64,000 nucleotides of DNA from an uncultured Rhodospirillales bacterium (GTDB lineage Bacteria; Pseudomonadota; Alphaproteobacteria; Rhodospirillales; JABHCV01), in assembly GCA_938092065.1 (NCBI GenBank), contig CALKND010000001.1, positions 1 through 64,000 of the forward strand, written 5' to 3'. Each line of letters begins with the position of its first letter. The stretch's first letter is position 1. Made by a program: the position numbers and the translations under genes. This document shows positions 36,506 to 46,487 of this stretch, in pieces. The notes beneath the pieces were generated by a model. The model was not told the DNA's origin. It worked only from the letters and a program-made list of their open reading frames with translations, and made no database searches.

Positions 36506-37777
36506 TTATTTTTTATAAGCTTCTTCTATATTTGAGAAGTAACCAATTACCGCACGCACCATACCCTTGGCCAATTTGGCGCGAAATTTTTTATCCTTCA
36601 GCGCCTTCTCATCCTTCCTGTTTGACAAGAAGCCTAACTCGACTAGGACTGACGGCACATCTGGTGCTTTCAAAACAGCAAATCCTGCAAAACGATGGGT
36701 ATTACGTAGCACCTTTGTCTGATGACGTAATTGCCTAACCAGGCCAATGGCGAATTTTGCCGACTCGTTCATAGACAAACGGCGAGTAAGGTCAATCAAG
36801 ATGTTTGAAATCTCTGGTGTTTCTTCGCTAAAATTAATTCCAGCGATCAAATCTGCCTTGTTTTCTTTTTCTGCCAAAGCAGCTGTCTCACGATCAGAAG
36901 CCAGTTCTGAAAGAGTGTAAACAGAAAGCCCACGGGTTTTCCTATTCTTTGTGGCATCTGCGTGGATTGAAATAAACAAATCAGCCCCTGCATCACGCGC
37001 GCGTGCTACTCGATCGCGCAGAGGAACAAAAATATCACGATTTCTTGTCAACAGGGCTTGAAATCTACCTATCTTGTTCAGTTCCGACTTAAGTTGGCGC
37101 GCCATTGCCAGTGTTATATGTTTCTCATAAGTCCCACTTGCTCCGATAGTTCCTGGGTCAACGCCGCCATGGCCAGGGTCAATAAAGATAATCTTTTTGG
37201 CTGGTATTTTAGAAGTGATAGTAGGTTTCGCTAAGGCCAAAGGTTTGGGCATAGCAAATGCCGCGGGGGCAATACCTTTTTTAAACGGCGCATCATACGG
37301 TGAAGTAGTCTTCTTGCGCGCACTGGAGAAAGCTTCATTAGATATGTGGCCAAAATCTACAACCAGCCTATGCCCAATTTTACCTTCCGGCGTGAGAATG
37401 AATTTTTTTTCAATATTCGGCGGTTTGTTGACATCTAGGACAATCCGGGAGGTGCCCGGTTGAAATAATCCATAACGCATATTTTTTAACATACCAATAC
37501 CCGCAGGCAAAGGACGTGCGGGCAAGCGCCAGCCCACTTCTGGTAAATCAATGACAATCCGATAGGGTTTAGCTAGAGCGAAAACCTTGAAAGGAATTTT
37601 TTCAGTCAGGTCTAAAACTAACCGAGTCGTTTGACCATTTTGTCCCACTCGTACGTCAGTGACAATGGATACCGCGCCGCTTGCTGTGCCCGGTGCAAAC
37701 CCACCCCCCCCTAGAAGAAGTGCCATTAAGCTTAAAAGAAACGTGAAAGTTCCAAAACCTTGTTTTCCAGAGTGCAT
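36506..37777 (-). CDS. amiC: N-acetylmuramoyl-L-alanine amidase (AmiC type)
   Basis: A secreted zinc amidase that cuts septal peptidoglycan. The 423-residue protein has a signal segment (residues 8-36), an N-terminal AMIN domain (about 40-145, TRLVLDLTEKIPFKVFAL and SRIVLDV) and a C-terminal Amidase_3 domain (about 190-415). Zinc and catalytic motifs are IDPGHGGVDPGTIG, YEKHITL, SIHADA and VELGFLSN. It is in the same direction as mrcA, and the gap of 115 bases may hold a weak terminator or promoter. Divergent from rne. Confidence 0.93.
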   Translation of the reverse strand: MHSGKQGFGTFTFLLSLMALLLGGGGFAPGTASGAVSIVTDVRVGQNGQTTRLVLDLTEKIPFKVFALAKPYRIVIDLPEVGWRLPARPLPAGIGMLKNMRYGLFQPGTSRIVLDVNKPPNIEKKFILTPEGKIGHRLVVDFGHISNEAFSSARKKTTSPYDAPFKKGIAPAAFAMPKPLALAKPTITSKIPAKKIIFIDPGHGGVDPGTIGASGTYEKHITLAMARQLKSELNKIGRFQALLTRNRDIFVPLRDRVARARDAGADLFISIHADATKNRKTRGLSVYTLSELASDRETAALAEKENKADLIAGINFSEETPEISNILIDLTRRLSMNESAKFAIGLVRQLRHQTKVLRNTHRFAGFAVLKAPDVPSVLVELGFLSNRKDEKALKDKKFRAKLAKGMVRAVIGYFSNIEEAYKK

Positions 37778-38130
37778 GGCTCACCAATAAAAGACAACAC
37801 ATACGCAATAATACGATTGTCGAACTAAATTCCTACCGTTATATTAATATTATTATCTGAGTTGTATAATTTTATGACTACCACAGTTTAAAATTTCACT
37901 AGTGTGAGTGGCTATTTTTTTGGCACCCCACATTTTAAGCAAGTTTTGAGTAAAAATTACGAGTTTTCCTATGCAGGATAAAGCAGCGCGAACATTCATG
38001 AAGGAAAAGCCGTCTTTATTGAAGGTCGAGAATTCGTTCGAATGCGCCGCCAGCTTTAAACAAACACGCATCGTCTCCATCAATGGATATGATCCTAATG
38101 ACGGGCCGACGCTTTGGAGTTTCAGTTTTA
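37778..38130 (+). promoter_or_regulatory. Divergent amiC-rne control region and rne 5' leader
   Basis: About 350 bases between amiC (minus) and rne (plus). In relatives the RNase E messenger has a long structured 5' leader through which the enzyme degrades its own mRNA. A long leader is therefore expected here, but I have not resolved a defined structure. A frame with ATG at 37971 runs through it and overlaps the start of rne in another frame; its product has no recognisable features. Confidence 0.45.
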
Positions 38131-40485
38131 ATGTCAACCAACAAAATGTTAATCGACGCCGCCCACCCGGAGGAAACCCGGGTCGCGGTGCTAAGTGGGA
38201 ATCGCCTTCACGACTTTGATGTCGAATCAGTAGCCCGCAAACAAATTAAGAGTAATATATATCTGGCAAAAGTTATCCGGGTTGAGCCATCGCTACAAGC
38301 TGCGTTTGTCGATTACGGTGGAAACCGTCATGGTTTCTTATCCTTCAGTGAGATTCACCCGGATTACTATCAGATCCCCATTGAGGACCGACAAGCATTG
38401 CTCGCCGAGCATCAAGCTGCTGAATTAGCTGAAGAAGCAACTGAAGAGGATGAACTTACAAAGGTTACTGATAAAGAATCAGAAACCACCGAAGAAAATG
38501 CCCTAGCTGCTGACACCGAAAACTTTAATGAAGAACCTGAAGAACAAAGCACCAGCTATGAAGAAACTGAAGAAGCACTTCCCAAACGCCGTGCGCCCAG
38601 TCATCACCGCTATAAAATTCAGGAAGTTATCAAGCGCCGCCAAATCCTGCTGATTCAAGTAGTCAAAGAGGAACGAGGTAATAAGGGAGCAGCGCTGACC
38701 ACATATATTTCACTTGCTGGACGTTATTGCGTGCTGATGCCCAACACCGCGCGTGGCGGCGGTATCTCACGCAAAATCACCAACGGTGCAGACCGCAAGA
38801 AATTAAAAGCCATTCTTTCTGAGTTGCAAATTCCTGAAGGCATAGCAGTCATTGTTCGTACGGCTGGCAGCAAGCGATCGAAGGCGGAGATAAAACGTGA
38901 CTACGAATATTTATTGCGCCTCTGGGATAGCGTGAGAAATCTGACTTTAGAATCTTCAGCCCCATCACTAGTCCACGAAGAAGGCAATCTGATCAAACGT
39001 TCGATCCGTGACCTTTATGCCCGCGAAATTGAAGAGATCATAGTAGCGGGTGAGCGCGGTTATCGCATGGCCAAGGATTTCATCAAGTTGCTGGTGCCAA
39101 GTCACGCTAAGCGTGTGCAGCCTTACACGGAAACAAAAGAAACCATCTTTCAATATTATCAAGTTGAAAATCAGCTTGATGCCCTTCATTCTCCAGAAGT
39201 TCAAATGAAGTCCGGTGCTTATATTGTTATAAATCCAACTGAAGCACTGGTTTCAATTGACGTGAACTCTGGCCGCTCAACCCGCGAGCGTAACATCGAA
39301 GAAACTGCTTTTAAAACTAACCTTGAGGCCGCAGATGAAATTGCGCGCCAGTTACGCTTACGCGATCAAGCTGGACTCATTGTCATTGACTTCATTGACA
39401 TGGAATCTAACCGCAACAACTCCCTTGTGGAAAAACGGCTTAAGGAAGCTATGCGCTACGACCGAGCGCGTATCCAAATCGGCAGCATCAGTCCTTTTGG
39501 GCTTCTTGAAATGTCACGCCAGCGTTTACGCATGTCTTTGATTGAGACCAGTTCTGAGCCCTGCCCCTATTGCGAAGGCACGGGCATCAGACGCTCCACA
39601 GATTCTTCATCCCTTGTTGTCTTACGCGCCATTCAAGAAGAAGCCAATAACAAAGAGACCAGTTCTCTCATTGTATATGTTCCGACTGCGGTTGCTCTTT
39701 ATATTCTAAACCAGAAACGCCAAACACTAGCCGACATTGAAAAAAGCACAGACGTTTTCATAACCCTCAACGCTGACGAATCTCTTATTCCACCCGCTCT
39801 GAGAATCGAGCGGCTTAACGCTGATGGCAAAATTGAACTGGTAACACAAAACCCCAACAACGATACAACCCCTACTGAAGAAAAAGTATCCAAGCGTAAA
39901 CGCCGTCCGCGTCGACGCGTATCATCTGATATAGCGGCAGAAACAGTTGATGGCCAGCCTTCCAAAAACAACAGTCAGAACAAAGAAACAACTGAGGCTA
40001 TTTCTAGTGATGATGAAACTAGTGAAGATAAGAATCCAAAACGCCGGCGTCGTGGAAAGCGTGGTGGACGCCGCCGCCGTGGACGCTCCGAAGAAGGCGA
40101 CTCAAGTGAGAATAATTCTACTGAGAGTGTGACTGAATATAAAACTTCCGAAGCAGACATAGATGCTGTATTGGAGGGCCCAGTTGAGCAAACCGCCAAA
40201 GAAGTAAAAGATGGCGAAAAAGATTCTATTCCCGCCAAAAAACGAGTCAGTCGACGCCGTTCGATTAAGACCACTGCAGAAAAAAAGACAACCGCAACCG
40301 ATGCGGTGTTACAAACATTTGGTGATGCATCCAACGTGTCAGCTTTGAATGAAAATATTTCAGAGCCATCAGTAACAAATAAAAAAAATGTTGCTGAAAC
40401 TCCAAAAACTACGGTTATAAATATTGGTGATGGAAGCAACGTGGCTACTGAGAAACCTAAAAAGGGATGGTGGTGGTCCGGGTAA
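38131..40485 (+). CDS. rne: Ribonuclease E
   Basis: RNase E starts mRNA decay and processes rRNA and tRNA precursors. Starting at ATG 38131 (MSTNKMLIDAAHPEETRVAV) gives 784 residues. The catalytic half contains an S1 domain interrupted by an acidic insertion (about residues 100-175), VSIDVNSGRSTRERNIEETAF, DFIDMESNRNNSLVEKRL with catalytic Asp residues, and the zinc link CPYCEGTG. The C-terminal half is disordered and carries an Arg-rich RNA-binding block (RRRRGKRGGRRRRGR) and a terminal KKGWWW motif. Both are usual in Alphaproteobacteria. GGAG 11 bases upstream supports the start. Confidence 0.95.
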   Translation: MSTNKMLIDAAHPEETRVAVLSGNRLHDFDVESVARKQIKSNIYLAKVIRVEPSLQAAFVDYGGNRHGFLSFSEIHPDYYQIPIEDRQALLAEHQAAELAEEATEEDELTKVTDKESETTEENALAADTENFNEEPEEQSTSYEETEEALPKRRAPSHHRYKIQEVIKRRQILLIQVVKEERGNKGAALTTYISLAGRYCVLMPNTARGGGISRKITNGADRKKLKAILSELQIPEGIAVIVRTAGSKRSKAEIKRDYEYLLRLWDSVRNLTLESSAPSLVHEEGNLIKRSIRDLYAREIEEIIVAGERGYRMAKDFIKLLVPSHAKRVQPYTETKETIFQYYQVENQLDALHSPEVQMKSGAYIVINPTEALVSIDVNSGRSTRERNIEETAFKTNLEAADEIARQLRLRDQAGLIVIDFIDMESNRNNSLVEKRLKEAMRYDRARIQIGSISPFGLLEMSRQRLRMSLIETSSEPCPYCEGTGIRRSTDSSSLVVLRAIQEEANNKETSSLIVYVPTAVALYILNQKRQTLADIEKSTDVFITLNADESLIPPALRIERLNADGKIELVTQNPNNDTTPTEEKVSKRKRRPRRRVSSDIAAETVDGQPSKNNSQNKETTEAISSDDETSEDKNPKRRRRGKRGGRRRRGRSEEGDSSENNSTESVTEYKTSEADIDAVLEGPVEQTAKEVKDGEKDSIPAKKRVSRRRSIKTTAEKKTTATDAVLQTFGDASNVSALNENISEPSVTNKKNVAETPKTTVINIGDGSNVATEKPKKGWWWSG

Positions 40486-40684
40486 TTGGCAGCTTACGTC
40501 ACTTTTTGTGCCACTTGTTAAAATATAAAAGTGCATCCAAAATACCCGCTATCATTTGCTTGAATTAATATGAGCGAGCCACTTAACCATAGGAATCATT
40601 ACAATTAAGATTGTTCATTTGAGCGAGTGAAAACTTTATCTATTGCAACCCTACAACTTAAGTCAAACCGTCTTAATTCAAATG

Positions 40685-41833
40685 CTAGCGCTGCCACTCA
40701 ATCAAGCGTCTTGTTGCATCCACCATGTCTTCAAAGGGGCCAGCAAAGGAAAAACGCACGAACTGATTGCCGCGTTCAGGGTCAAAATCAATACCAGGAG
40801 TTATGGCGACGCCAGTATCGTTAAGACAGCGACGGCAGAATTCTTCGCTGTCGTTTGTCATGTGTGATACGTCTGCATACAGATAAAAAGCTCCATCTGC
40901 CTGTGATAACTTGTTGAAACCAGCCTTTGGTAGCAAATCAAATAATAAATCCCGGTTAAGCCTGTATTTTGCAACGTGGCCATCCAGATGCTCCCTACAA
41001 TCAAAAGCTGCAACGCACGCTATTTGAGAGAGTGTTGGTGGGGAAATAAATAGATTTTGTGACAAACATTCAACAGACCTGAGTAAAGACTCCGGCACTA
41101 CCATCCATCCTAAACGCCAACCGGTCATAGAAAAATACTTTGAAAAGCTGTTGATGACGATTGCATCATCACTAAATTCTAATGCTGAACAAGCCATCTT
41201 CTCATAGGTAATTCCATGATAAATTTCATCAGAGATCAGACGGATACTGCGCTCTTTGCAATACTCAGCAAGAGCCTTCATCTCGTTGTGCATAATCATA
41301 GTGCCAGTGGGGTTGGATGGGCTAGCTATAATCAAGCCATTCAGTTCGCCTTCGATAGTATCAAGAATTTTTGGTGTCAGTTGAAAGTTACTTTGTGGAC
41401 CAACCGGAATTCCAATTGGTTCCACATCTAAGGCTTTCAGTATGTTGCGATAGGCTGGGTATCCTGGATTAGCTAAAGCAACTCTATCACCCACATCAAA
41501 AGCACTCAAGAAAGCGAGGATAAAACCGCCTGATGAACCTGTCGTAATTGCAATACGCTGAGCCGGAACTGCAAGACTGTAGAAGTCCTGATAGTGCTGT
41601 GAGAGTCGCTGACGCAACGGCTCAATGCCAAAGGCTAGAGTATAACCTAAATGATCACCATCCAGAGCTGCATGCGCGGCTTGAATAACCGACGGTGGCG
41701 CCGTTGTGCCCGGCTGGCCAACCTCCATATGAATGACATTCTTACCGCTGGCTTCCCGGCTAGAAGCAGCGCGCATTATATCCATTACAAGAAATGCAGG
41801 TATGGAACCACGTTTTGCTACTTTAAGCGTCAT
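40685..41833 (-). CDS. Class I/II PLP-dependent aminotransferase
   Basis: A 382-residue fold-type I aminotransferase. The PLP lysine lies in SFSKYFSMTGWRLGW. GEVG-like MEVGQPGTTAPPSV, SNPTGT and SDEIYHGITYE are typical of the AspC/AlaT branch. Substrate uncertain (aspartate, aromatic or branched amino acids). Convergent with rne (199 bases apart) and 9 bases downstream of the gamma-glutamyltransferase gene on the same strand, which suggests a shared transcript. Confidence 0.88.
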   Translation of the reverse strand: MTLKVAKRGSIPAFLVMDIMRAASSREASGKNVIHMEVGQPGTTAPPSVIQAAHAALDGDHLGYTLAFGIEPLRQRLSQHYQDFYSLAVPAQRIAITTGSSGGFILAFLSAFDVGDRVALANPGYPAYRNILKALDVEPIGIPVGPQSNFQLTPKILDTIEGELNGLIIASPSNPTGTMIMHNEMKALAEYCKERSIRLISDEIYHGITYEKMACSALEFSDDAIVINSFSKYFSMTGWRLGWMVVPESLLRSVECLSQNLFISPPTLSQIACVAAFDCREHLDGHVAKYRLNRDLLFDLLPKAGFNKLSQADGAFYLYADVSHMTNDSEEFCRRCLNDTGVAITPGIDFDPERGNQFVRFSFAGPFEDMVDATRRLIEWQR

Positions 41834-41842
41834 TGTAAAAGC

Positions 41843-43561
41843 CTAGTCATGTAACTTCACAGCCAGACCAAAACCCCTAGGATCAGTTGCCACTTCACAG
41901 CTATTCAAATCATTAGTCAAGCCTTGCAAACAGCCAACTGCATTAACCAGCCCAAGCGAAGGGGTTTCTGCAACCCGGTGGCCTTTTTTGATCAAAGTTT
42001 GAATCACAGCTTCATTGTAGCCCTGTTCGTAATAAACGATGTCCGGATTGCCACTATGGTGTATGCGCTTGGCAAGCAGAGCATCCTGAAGCCCCCCCAC
42101 ATTGACAGCGTTAGATAAGGCCACAGACATCAAAGCCGTAGGTGCGGTCACACCGCCAGAGGCTGCTCCAGCAAAGAAAAAATTATTAGTAGCATGGTCA
42201 ACAGCAAGCATGGGGCCTAACGATGCTGAACCGCGTTCACCATCTGGTAAGGAAGCCATCAAAACCCCTGTGTTTTTGGCTACGAGTCCGTTACCAAACA
42301 AACTGTTCATGCTAAGCGCACAAGCAACAGCTGCACCATCTTCATCCATTACCGCAAAGCTTGTAGCTGAGGTGTCATCAACTATCTTAACCGGAGGCGG
42401 GCTTAATGACGCAGTCGCAACATGGGCATCAGCGCGATAGCTGCTCATAAGCTGGTCTATTCTGGGTTTGGAGACTAATTCAAAAGAATCAACGTTGCTG
42501 CTACCATCAGCCTGCATCCATAGCCCACGATCAGCATGTGCCCTAATGATGGATTCAATAAACAGATGTGGACGATCCTGAGGAGTGGAATCAATATAAC
42601 GATTTCCTTGAAGCAGCATCGCCAGAATTTCCGCAGCAACAGCACCACCAGCAGCAGGCGGAGGTGAAAAGTGGACAGTAATGTGGCCCAAGGGAACTTG
42701 GATGGAGTTTCGCCATGCAGGTTTGTAGTCAGTCATGTCGGCAGCCTCAAGGAAACCACCACCAGCGACAACTGCAGCAGCAAAAATTTCGGCACCTGGC
42801 GCCTTATATAATGCCGCTGAGCCTTTTGTGCGGACATTGCCTATGACTTTGGCCAGATTCGGCTGCAGCCACTTATCACCTTCACCAAGTAGGCCTCCCA
42901 GAACCGGACGACTGAAAATATAATTTGCTGCCGGCTCTGAAAGCAGGGCATCGCCAATTTTTTCCAAGTCATGTGAAAAAGCACGCGATACACTTGAACC
43001 AAAACGAGCCAGGCCCTCCGCAGGAGCTACAAGTTGGGCCCAGGGCAATCTTCCATAACGCGAATGCAAAGCATGAAATCCAGCAATATTGCCAGGAACC
43101 GCATTGGCTCGCTTTGCAGGAACACCCGTTTTCTCTGGTGTTCTTGTAAGGAAATCAAGTGACTTAGTAGTGTTCGATTGTGCATCATGGACAATACAAA
43201 CCCCGCCACCACCTATGCCTGCCACTGAAGGCATGGTTACGGCAAGGTTGAAGTATATCGCTGTTGCAGCATCGACCGCATTTCCCCCAGCTTCAAGGAC
43301 ATCGCGACCTGCGAGGGTTGCACTTGGTTCACCTGTTGCTAACCCGCCAAGAAACCCGACATAGTTATCCTCTTCAAAATCTGCTCGAAGACCCTTACCA
43401 AGTTCAGAAAAATCATCACTTATTTTAGTCATCGCACCACAGGATGTAAGCGTCAACGTAATCAATAACACAAGTGGCGCAATACGCTTAAATTGACTAG
43501 GGCGCTCTCTAGTACTATTTTTAAGAGTTATGGAACTTATAAATTGTCTATTAAAATTCAT
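41843..43561 (-). CDS. ggt: Gamma-glutamyltransferase-like lipoprotein
   Basis: A member of the Ntn-hydrolase family that moves gamma-glutamyl groups from glutathione. With ATG 43561 the protein has 572 residues and a lipoprotein-type signal (LLITLTLTSC, lipid cysteine at residue 41). The family segment GRDVLEAGGNAVDAATA is present. The autocatalytic threonine region reads DTSATSFAVMDEDGAAVACALSMNSLFGNG, in the place of the usual TTHFSVVD. The His in that motif is replaced by Ser, so activity is likely but not certain. Its 5' end overlaps that of the divergent M48 gene by 32 bases. Confidence 0.87.
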   Translation of the reverse strand: MNFNRQFISSITLKNSTRERPSQFKRIAPLVLLITLTLTSCGAMTKISDDFSELGKGLRADFEEDNYVGFLGGLATGEPSATLAGRDVLEAGGNAVDAATAIYFNLAVTMPSVAGIGGGGVCIVHDAQSNTTKSLDFLTRTPEKTGVPAKRANAVPGNIAGFHALHSRYGRLPWAQLVAPAEGLARFGSSVSRAFSHDLEKIGDALLSEPAANYIFSRPVLGGLLGEGDKWLQPNLAKVIGNVRTKGSAALYKAPGAEIFAAAVVAGGGFLEAADMTDYKPAWRNSIQVPLGHITVHFSPPPAAGGAVAAEILAMLLQGNRYIDSTPQDRPHLFIESIIRAHADRGLWMQADGSSNVDSFELVSKPRIDQLMSSYRADAHVATASLSPPPVKIVDDTSATSFAVMDEDGAAVACALSMNSLFGNGLVAKNTGVLMASLPDGERGSASLGPMLAVDHATNNFFFAGAASGGVTAPTALMSVALSNAVNVGGLQDALLAKRIHHSGNPDIVYYEQGYNEAVIQTLIKKGHRVAETPSLGLVNAVGCLQGLTNDLNSCEVATDPRGFGLAVKLHD

Positions 43562-44912
43562 ACCTAGGCCTGGCACCATCAGGTGGTTAATTCTTTGTGT
43601 GTTTATAATCTGCTTTGCTTTTATATCAGCAAAAGCTGAAGCCAAAAAGCTATCGTTTATCCGTGATGCGGAAATAGAACATATCCTCCGCAGCTATTCT
43701 ACGCCAATTTTCCAAGCAGCTGGTTTGGAACCCTCTGCCGTTGATCTTTATATTGTCAATGACAAGTCTCTTAATGCCTTTGTTGCTGGGGGGCAAAAAC
43801 TATTTATTAATACGGGCCTTTTGATGAAAACCAAAACTCCTGGGCAAATTATCGCTGTTATAGCACATGAAACTGGACACATTTCTGGTGGCCATCTTTC
43901 AGGGATCCGCGACGCTATGAAGAATAGCTCAGCGGCTAATATTTTGGCGACAGTTCTTGGCGGCTTAGCTTCAATCGGGGGATACGGTGAAGTTGGCACC
44001 GCCATCACTGCAGGCGGTAAGGGTATGAGCACCCGTAAATATCTACAATACAGCCGCACTCAAGAAGGCTCTGCAGATGCAGCAGCTATGCGGTTCCTTG
44101 AGCAGACTGGGCAATCCGCCGTGGGCATGTTGAGTTTTTTCAAAGTTCTTGGTGACCAAGAACTATTGAGTGTCGAACGACAAGATCCATATTATCGTTC
44201 ACATCCTTTAACTCGTCAAAGAATGAGCGCGGTAAGCGCTTTTATTAGGTTTTCAAAGTATAAAGATAAACCTGATCCACCAAGTTTTATCCAAAGTCAC
44301 GCTCGAATGAAAGCCAAACTAAAGGCCTACATTGATAAACCGAGCAGTACATTAAGGGCGTATAAGAAGGATGATAGTCGCGTTGTGGCCCGGTATGCGC
44401 GCGCTATTGCATATTACAGGATACCTGACTTGACAAAGGCGCTTCCATTGATTGATGGCCTAATCGATGAGTATCCAACTGATCCCTATTTTCAGGAACT
44501 AAAGGGTCAAGTATTGTTTGAAAATGGCAATATTAATGATTCTATAATCCACTATGAAAAAGCCGTAATGCTGGGTAAGGGCTCGCATCTTCTATACCGC
44601 GCACTTGGCCGTGTCCTAATCGAAACCGGTGACCCTGCATTGCTGAAACAAGCCATAAAAAACCTTACTCTTGCTGTTGATGCCGATAAGAGCGATAGCT
44701 TTGCTTGGCGGCTTTTAGGAACTGCCTATGGCAAAGCCGGAAAATTGGGGCAGAGCTCTCTGGCGTTGGCGGAAGCGGCCCTGCTTAACAGGAAACAGGC
44801 AGATGCACGCTTCCATGGCGAGCGCGCCGCTTCTTTGCTTAAGAAAGGCTCCGCAGAATGGATCCATGCAAAAGATATTTTGCACGCACTAAAAAGCCAT
44901 AAACCAAAATGA
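43530..44912 (+). CDS. BepA-like M48 metalloprotease with TPR repeats
   Basis: A periplasmic zinc protease of 460 residues that in relatives (YfgC/BepA) handles outer membrane protein assembly. It has a signal or anchor segment (residues 18-36), the HETGH zinc site (113-117) within AVIAHETGHISGGHLSG and the third ligand region QEGSADAAAMRFL. At least four TPR-like helix pairs follow towards the C-terminus. ATG 43530 is preceded by AAGAG. The stop overlaps the next gene by 4 bases, so the two are co-translated. Confidence 0.9.
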   Translation: MELINCLLKFIPRPGTIRWLILCVFIICFAFISAKAEAKKLSFIRDAEIEHILRSYSTPIFQAAGLEPSAVDLYIVNDKSLNAFVAGGQKLFINTGLLMKTKTPGQIIAVIAHETGHISGGHLSGIRDAMKNSSAANILATVLGGLASIGGYGEVGTAITAGGKGMSTRKYLQYSRTQEGSADAAAMRFLEQTGQSAVGMLSFFKVLGDQELLSVERQDPYYRSHPLTRQRMSAVSAFIRFSKYKDKPDPPSFIQSHARMKAKLKAYIDKPSSTLRAYKKDDSRVVARYARAIAYYRIPDLTKALPLIDGLIDEYPTDPYFQELKGQVLFENGNINDSIIHYEKAVMLGKGSHLLYRALGRVLIETGDPALLKQAIKNLTLAVDADKSDSFAWRLLGTAYGKAGKLGQSSLALAEAALLNRKQADARFHGERAASLLKKGSAEWIHAKDILHALKSHKPK

Positions 44913-45649
44913 AATTTCTACAAATTTTTCTCGAGGTGACCACACTTGCAGGAGTGATATTGCTAATACTACCCGGATGCACCGTCAAGCAAGCCAGCGT
45001 TGCACCGGAAGGTTTGTTGTCTGTCCTAGGCCCGTTCCCGGGCTTCTCACCCCTAGACCTTCCCATCGACTGGATTATTGAAAAGAGTGACAGCTTGGAC
45101 GTTGGCCAACTTCGTGTTGTTACCAAAGACGGAATACCCTCCCTCAGAATTACCAACTCAGAAGAATCATTTATCATTGTCAGACGTACCAACGCAATGA
45201 TGTTGGCGACACCTTTCCTCAGTTGGTCGTGGCTTATTGAACCGCCATCAACATCGGGCCATCACCCTGTGCGCATGGTTATTGGCTTTTATGGAGGTGC
45301 TTCAAAAGGTCAACGCGTCAGCAGTCAACCGTTTAGATGGCCCGGAAGTTCCCTTCCCACCCATGACCGTATAATAAGCCTAACTTGGGGAGAATCTGCC
45401 CTACAACGTGGCACCATAGTAATGCCACCTAAGGACAGCACCAACCCAGTTCCTCGCTACACGGTCAGAGGAGGACGTGAGAATACTGGGTCATGGTGGG
45501 TGGAGACAGTCGATCTGTCTGACCTTTACCGTAAAATCTGGCCAGAAGACAATAGGGCCATTGTTCAGGTTGTCTTTATTGGAATCTCGGCGGTTGCCGG
45601 ACATGTTCCAGCACCAGTCCATATGTCAGGCATAATCCTCTCCCGCTAA
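44909..45649 (+). CDS. DUF3047 envelope protein
   Basis: A 246-residue exported protein with a hydrophobic N-terminus (residues 8-28) and a lipobox-like GC (LILPGC) that may make it a lipoprotein. The body resembles DUF3047: SFIIVRRTNAMMLATPFLSWSWLIEPP, IISLTWGES and VRGGRENTGSWWVETVDL. Function unknown. It is coupled to the M48 protease gene by a 4-base overlap. Confidence 0.8.
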   Translation: MKFLQIFLEVTTLAGVILLILPGCTVKQASVAPEGLLSVLGPFPGFSPLDLPIDWIIEKSDSLDVGQLRVVTKDGIPSLRITNSEESFIIVRRTNAMMLATPFLSWSWLIEPPSTSGHHPVRMVIGFYGGASKGQRVSSQPFRWPGSSLPTHDRIISLTWGESALQRGTIVMPPKDSTNPVPRYTVRGGRENTGSWWVETVDLSDLYRKIWPEDNRAIVQVVFIGISAVAGHVPAPVHMSGIILSR

Positions 45650-45722
45650 ATCGCTCTGGGACTTGCCTTAGGCTAGAAGCTGGCGCATTGTGCTATTAAA
45701 TTATATTATTTATGTTTAAGGA

Positions 45723-46487
45723 ATGATAAAAAAAATGCTCACAAAGACCATTTATTGCACCTTTCTTATAGCAACCATTTCGCTTTTTAATATCGCTGGC
45801 ACATCCGCAAAAGAAAATATGAGCGATGCTCTGAGGAAGGAAGTCGAGGCTGTTATTCAGGATTACATCCTAAAAAACCCTGAAGTTCTTATGCGCGCCA
45901 TTCAAACTTACCAAGTCAAAGCGCAAGCAGCAAAAAGCGAACGAGCCAAGAAAAACTTGACCAGCTTAACTTCTGAGTTAAGCCATAATGCGGGCTCACC
46001 AGTGATTGGCAATCCAGCTGGAGATATCACTATTGTTGAATTTTTCGATTACCGCTGTGGCTATTGCAAACGAGTTTTTCCAACTATTCAGGCCTTACTG
46101 GAGGAAGACGGCAATATCCGCTATGTGCTGAAAGAGCTTCCAATTCTAGGGCCTGATTCTCTTTTTGCATCTCAGGCCGCACTAGCTGTCTGGAACACGA
46201 CACCAGAAAAATATCTACCTTTTCACGCCGCGTTGATGGCATCACGAGGAAACCTGAACGCAGAAAAGATCTTCACTATCGCTGACGACTTGGGTCTTAA
46301 CAAAGACGTCATAACCAAAGGCATGAAAAATGAATCGGTTAATAATGAATTAAATAAGAACGCGGAACTATCAGAACGTCTAGACATCACTGGAACTCCA
46401 GCTTTTATAATAGGTGACCAGCTCTCCCCCGGCGCCATCAGTATGCAAGAAATAAAAAGAATGGTCGCGCTGGCCCGCAAAAGGTAA
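45723..46487 (+). CDS. DsbA-family periplasmic disulfide oxidoreductase
   Basis: A 254-residue secreted thioredoxin-fold protein: signal (residues 5-29), a helical oligomerisation segment of the ScsC/Com1 type (LRKEVEAVIQDYILKNPEVLMRAI), the active site CGYC (112-115) and the cis-Pro region ITGTPAFII. It probably oxidises or isomerises disulfides in exported proteins such as the EipB neighbour. Two nearby ATG codons (45723, 45735) are possible starts; AAGGA lies immediately before the first. Confidence 0.9.
   Translation: MIKKMLTKTIYCTFLIATISLFNIAGTSAKENMSDALRKEVEAVIQDYILKNPEVLMRAIQTYQVKAQAAKSERAKKNLTSLTSELSHNAGSPVIGNPAGDITIVEFFDYRCGYCKRVFPTIQALLEEDGNIRYVLKELPILGPDSLFASQAALAVWNTTPEKYLPFHAALMASRGNLNAEKIFTIADDLGLNKDVITKGMKNESVNNELNKNAELSERLDITGTPAFIIGDQLSPGAISMQEIKRMVALARKR

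Noticed and set aside
37971-38219. 82-codon frame over the rne leader and start
   Set aside because: Overlaps the well-supported rne start in another frame; composition is not protein-like towards its end.
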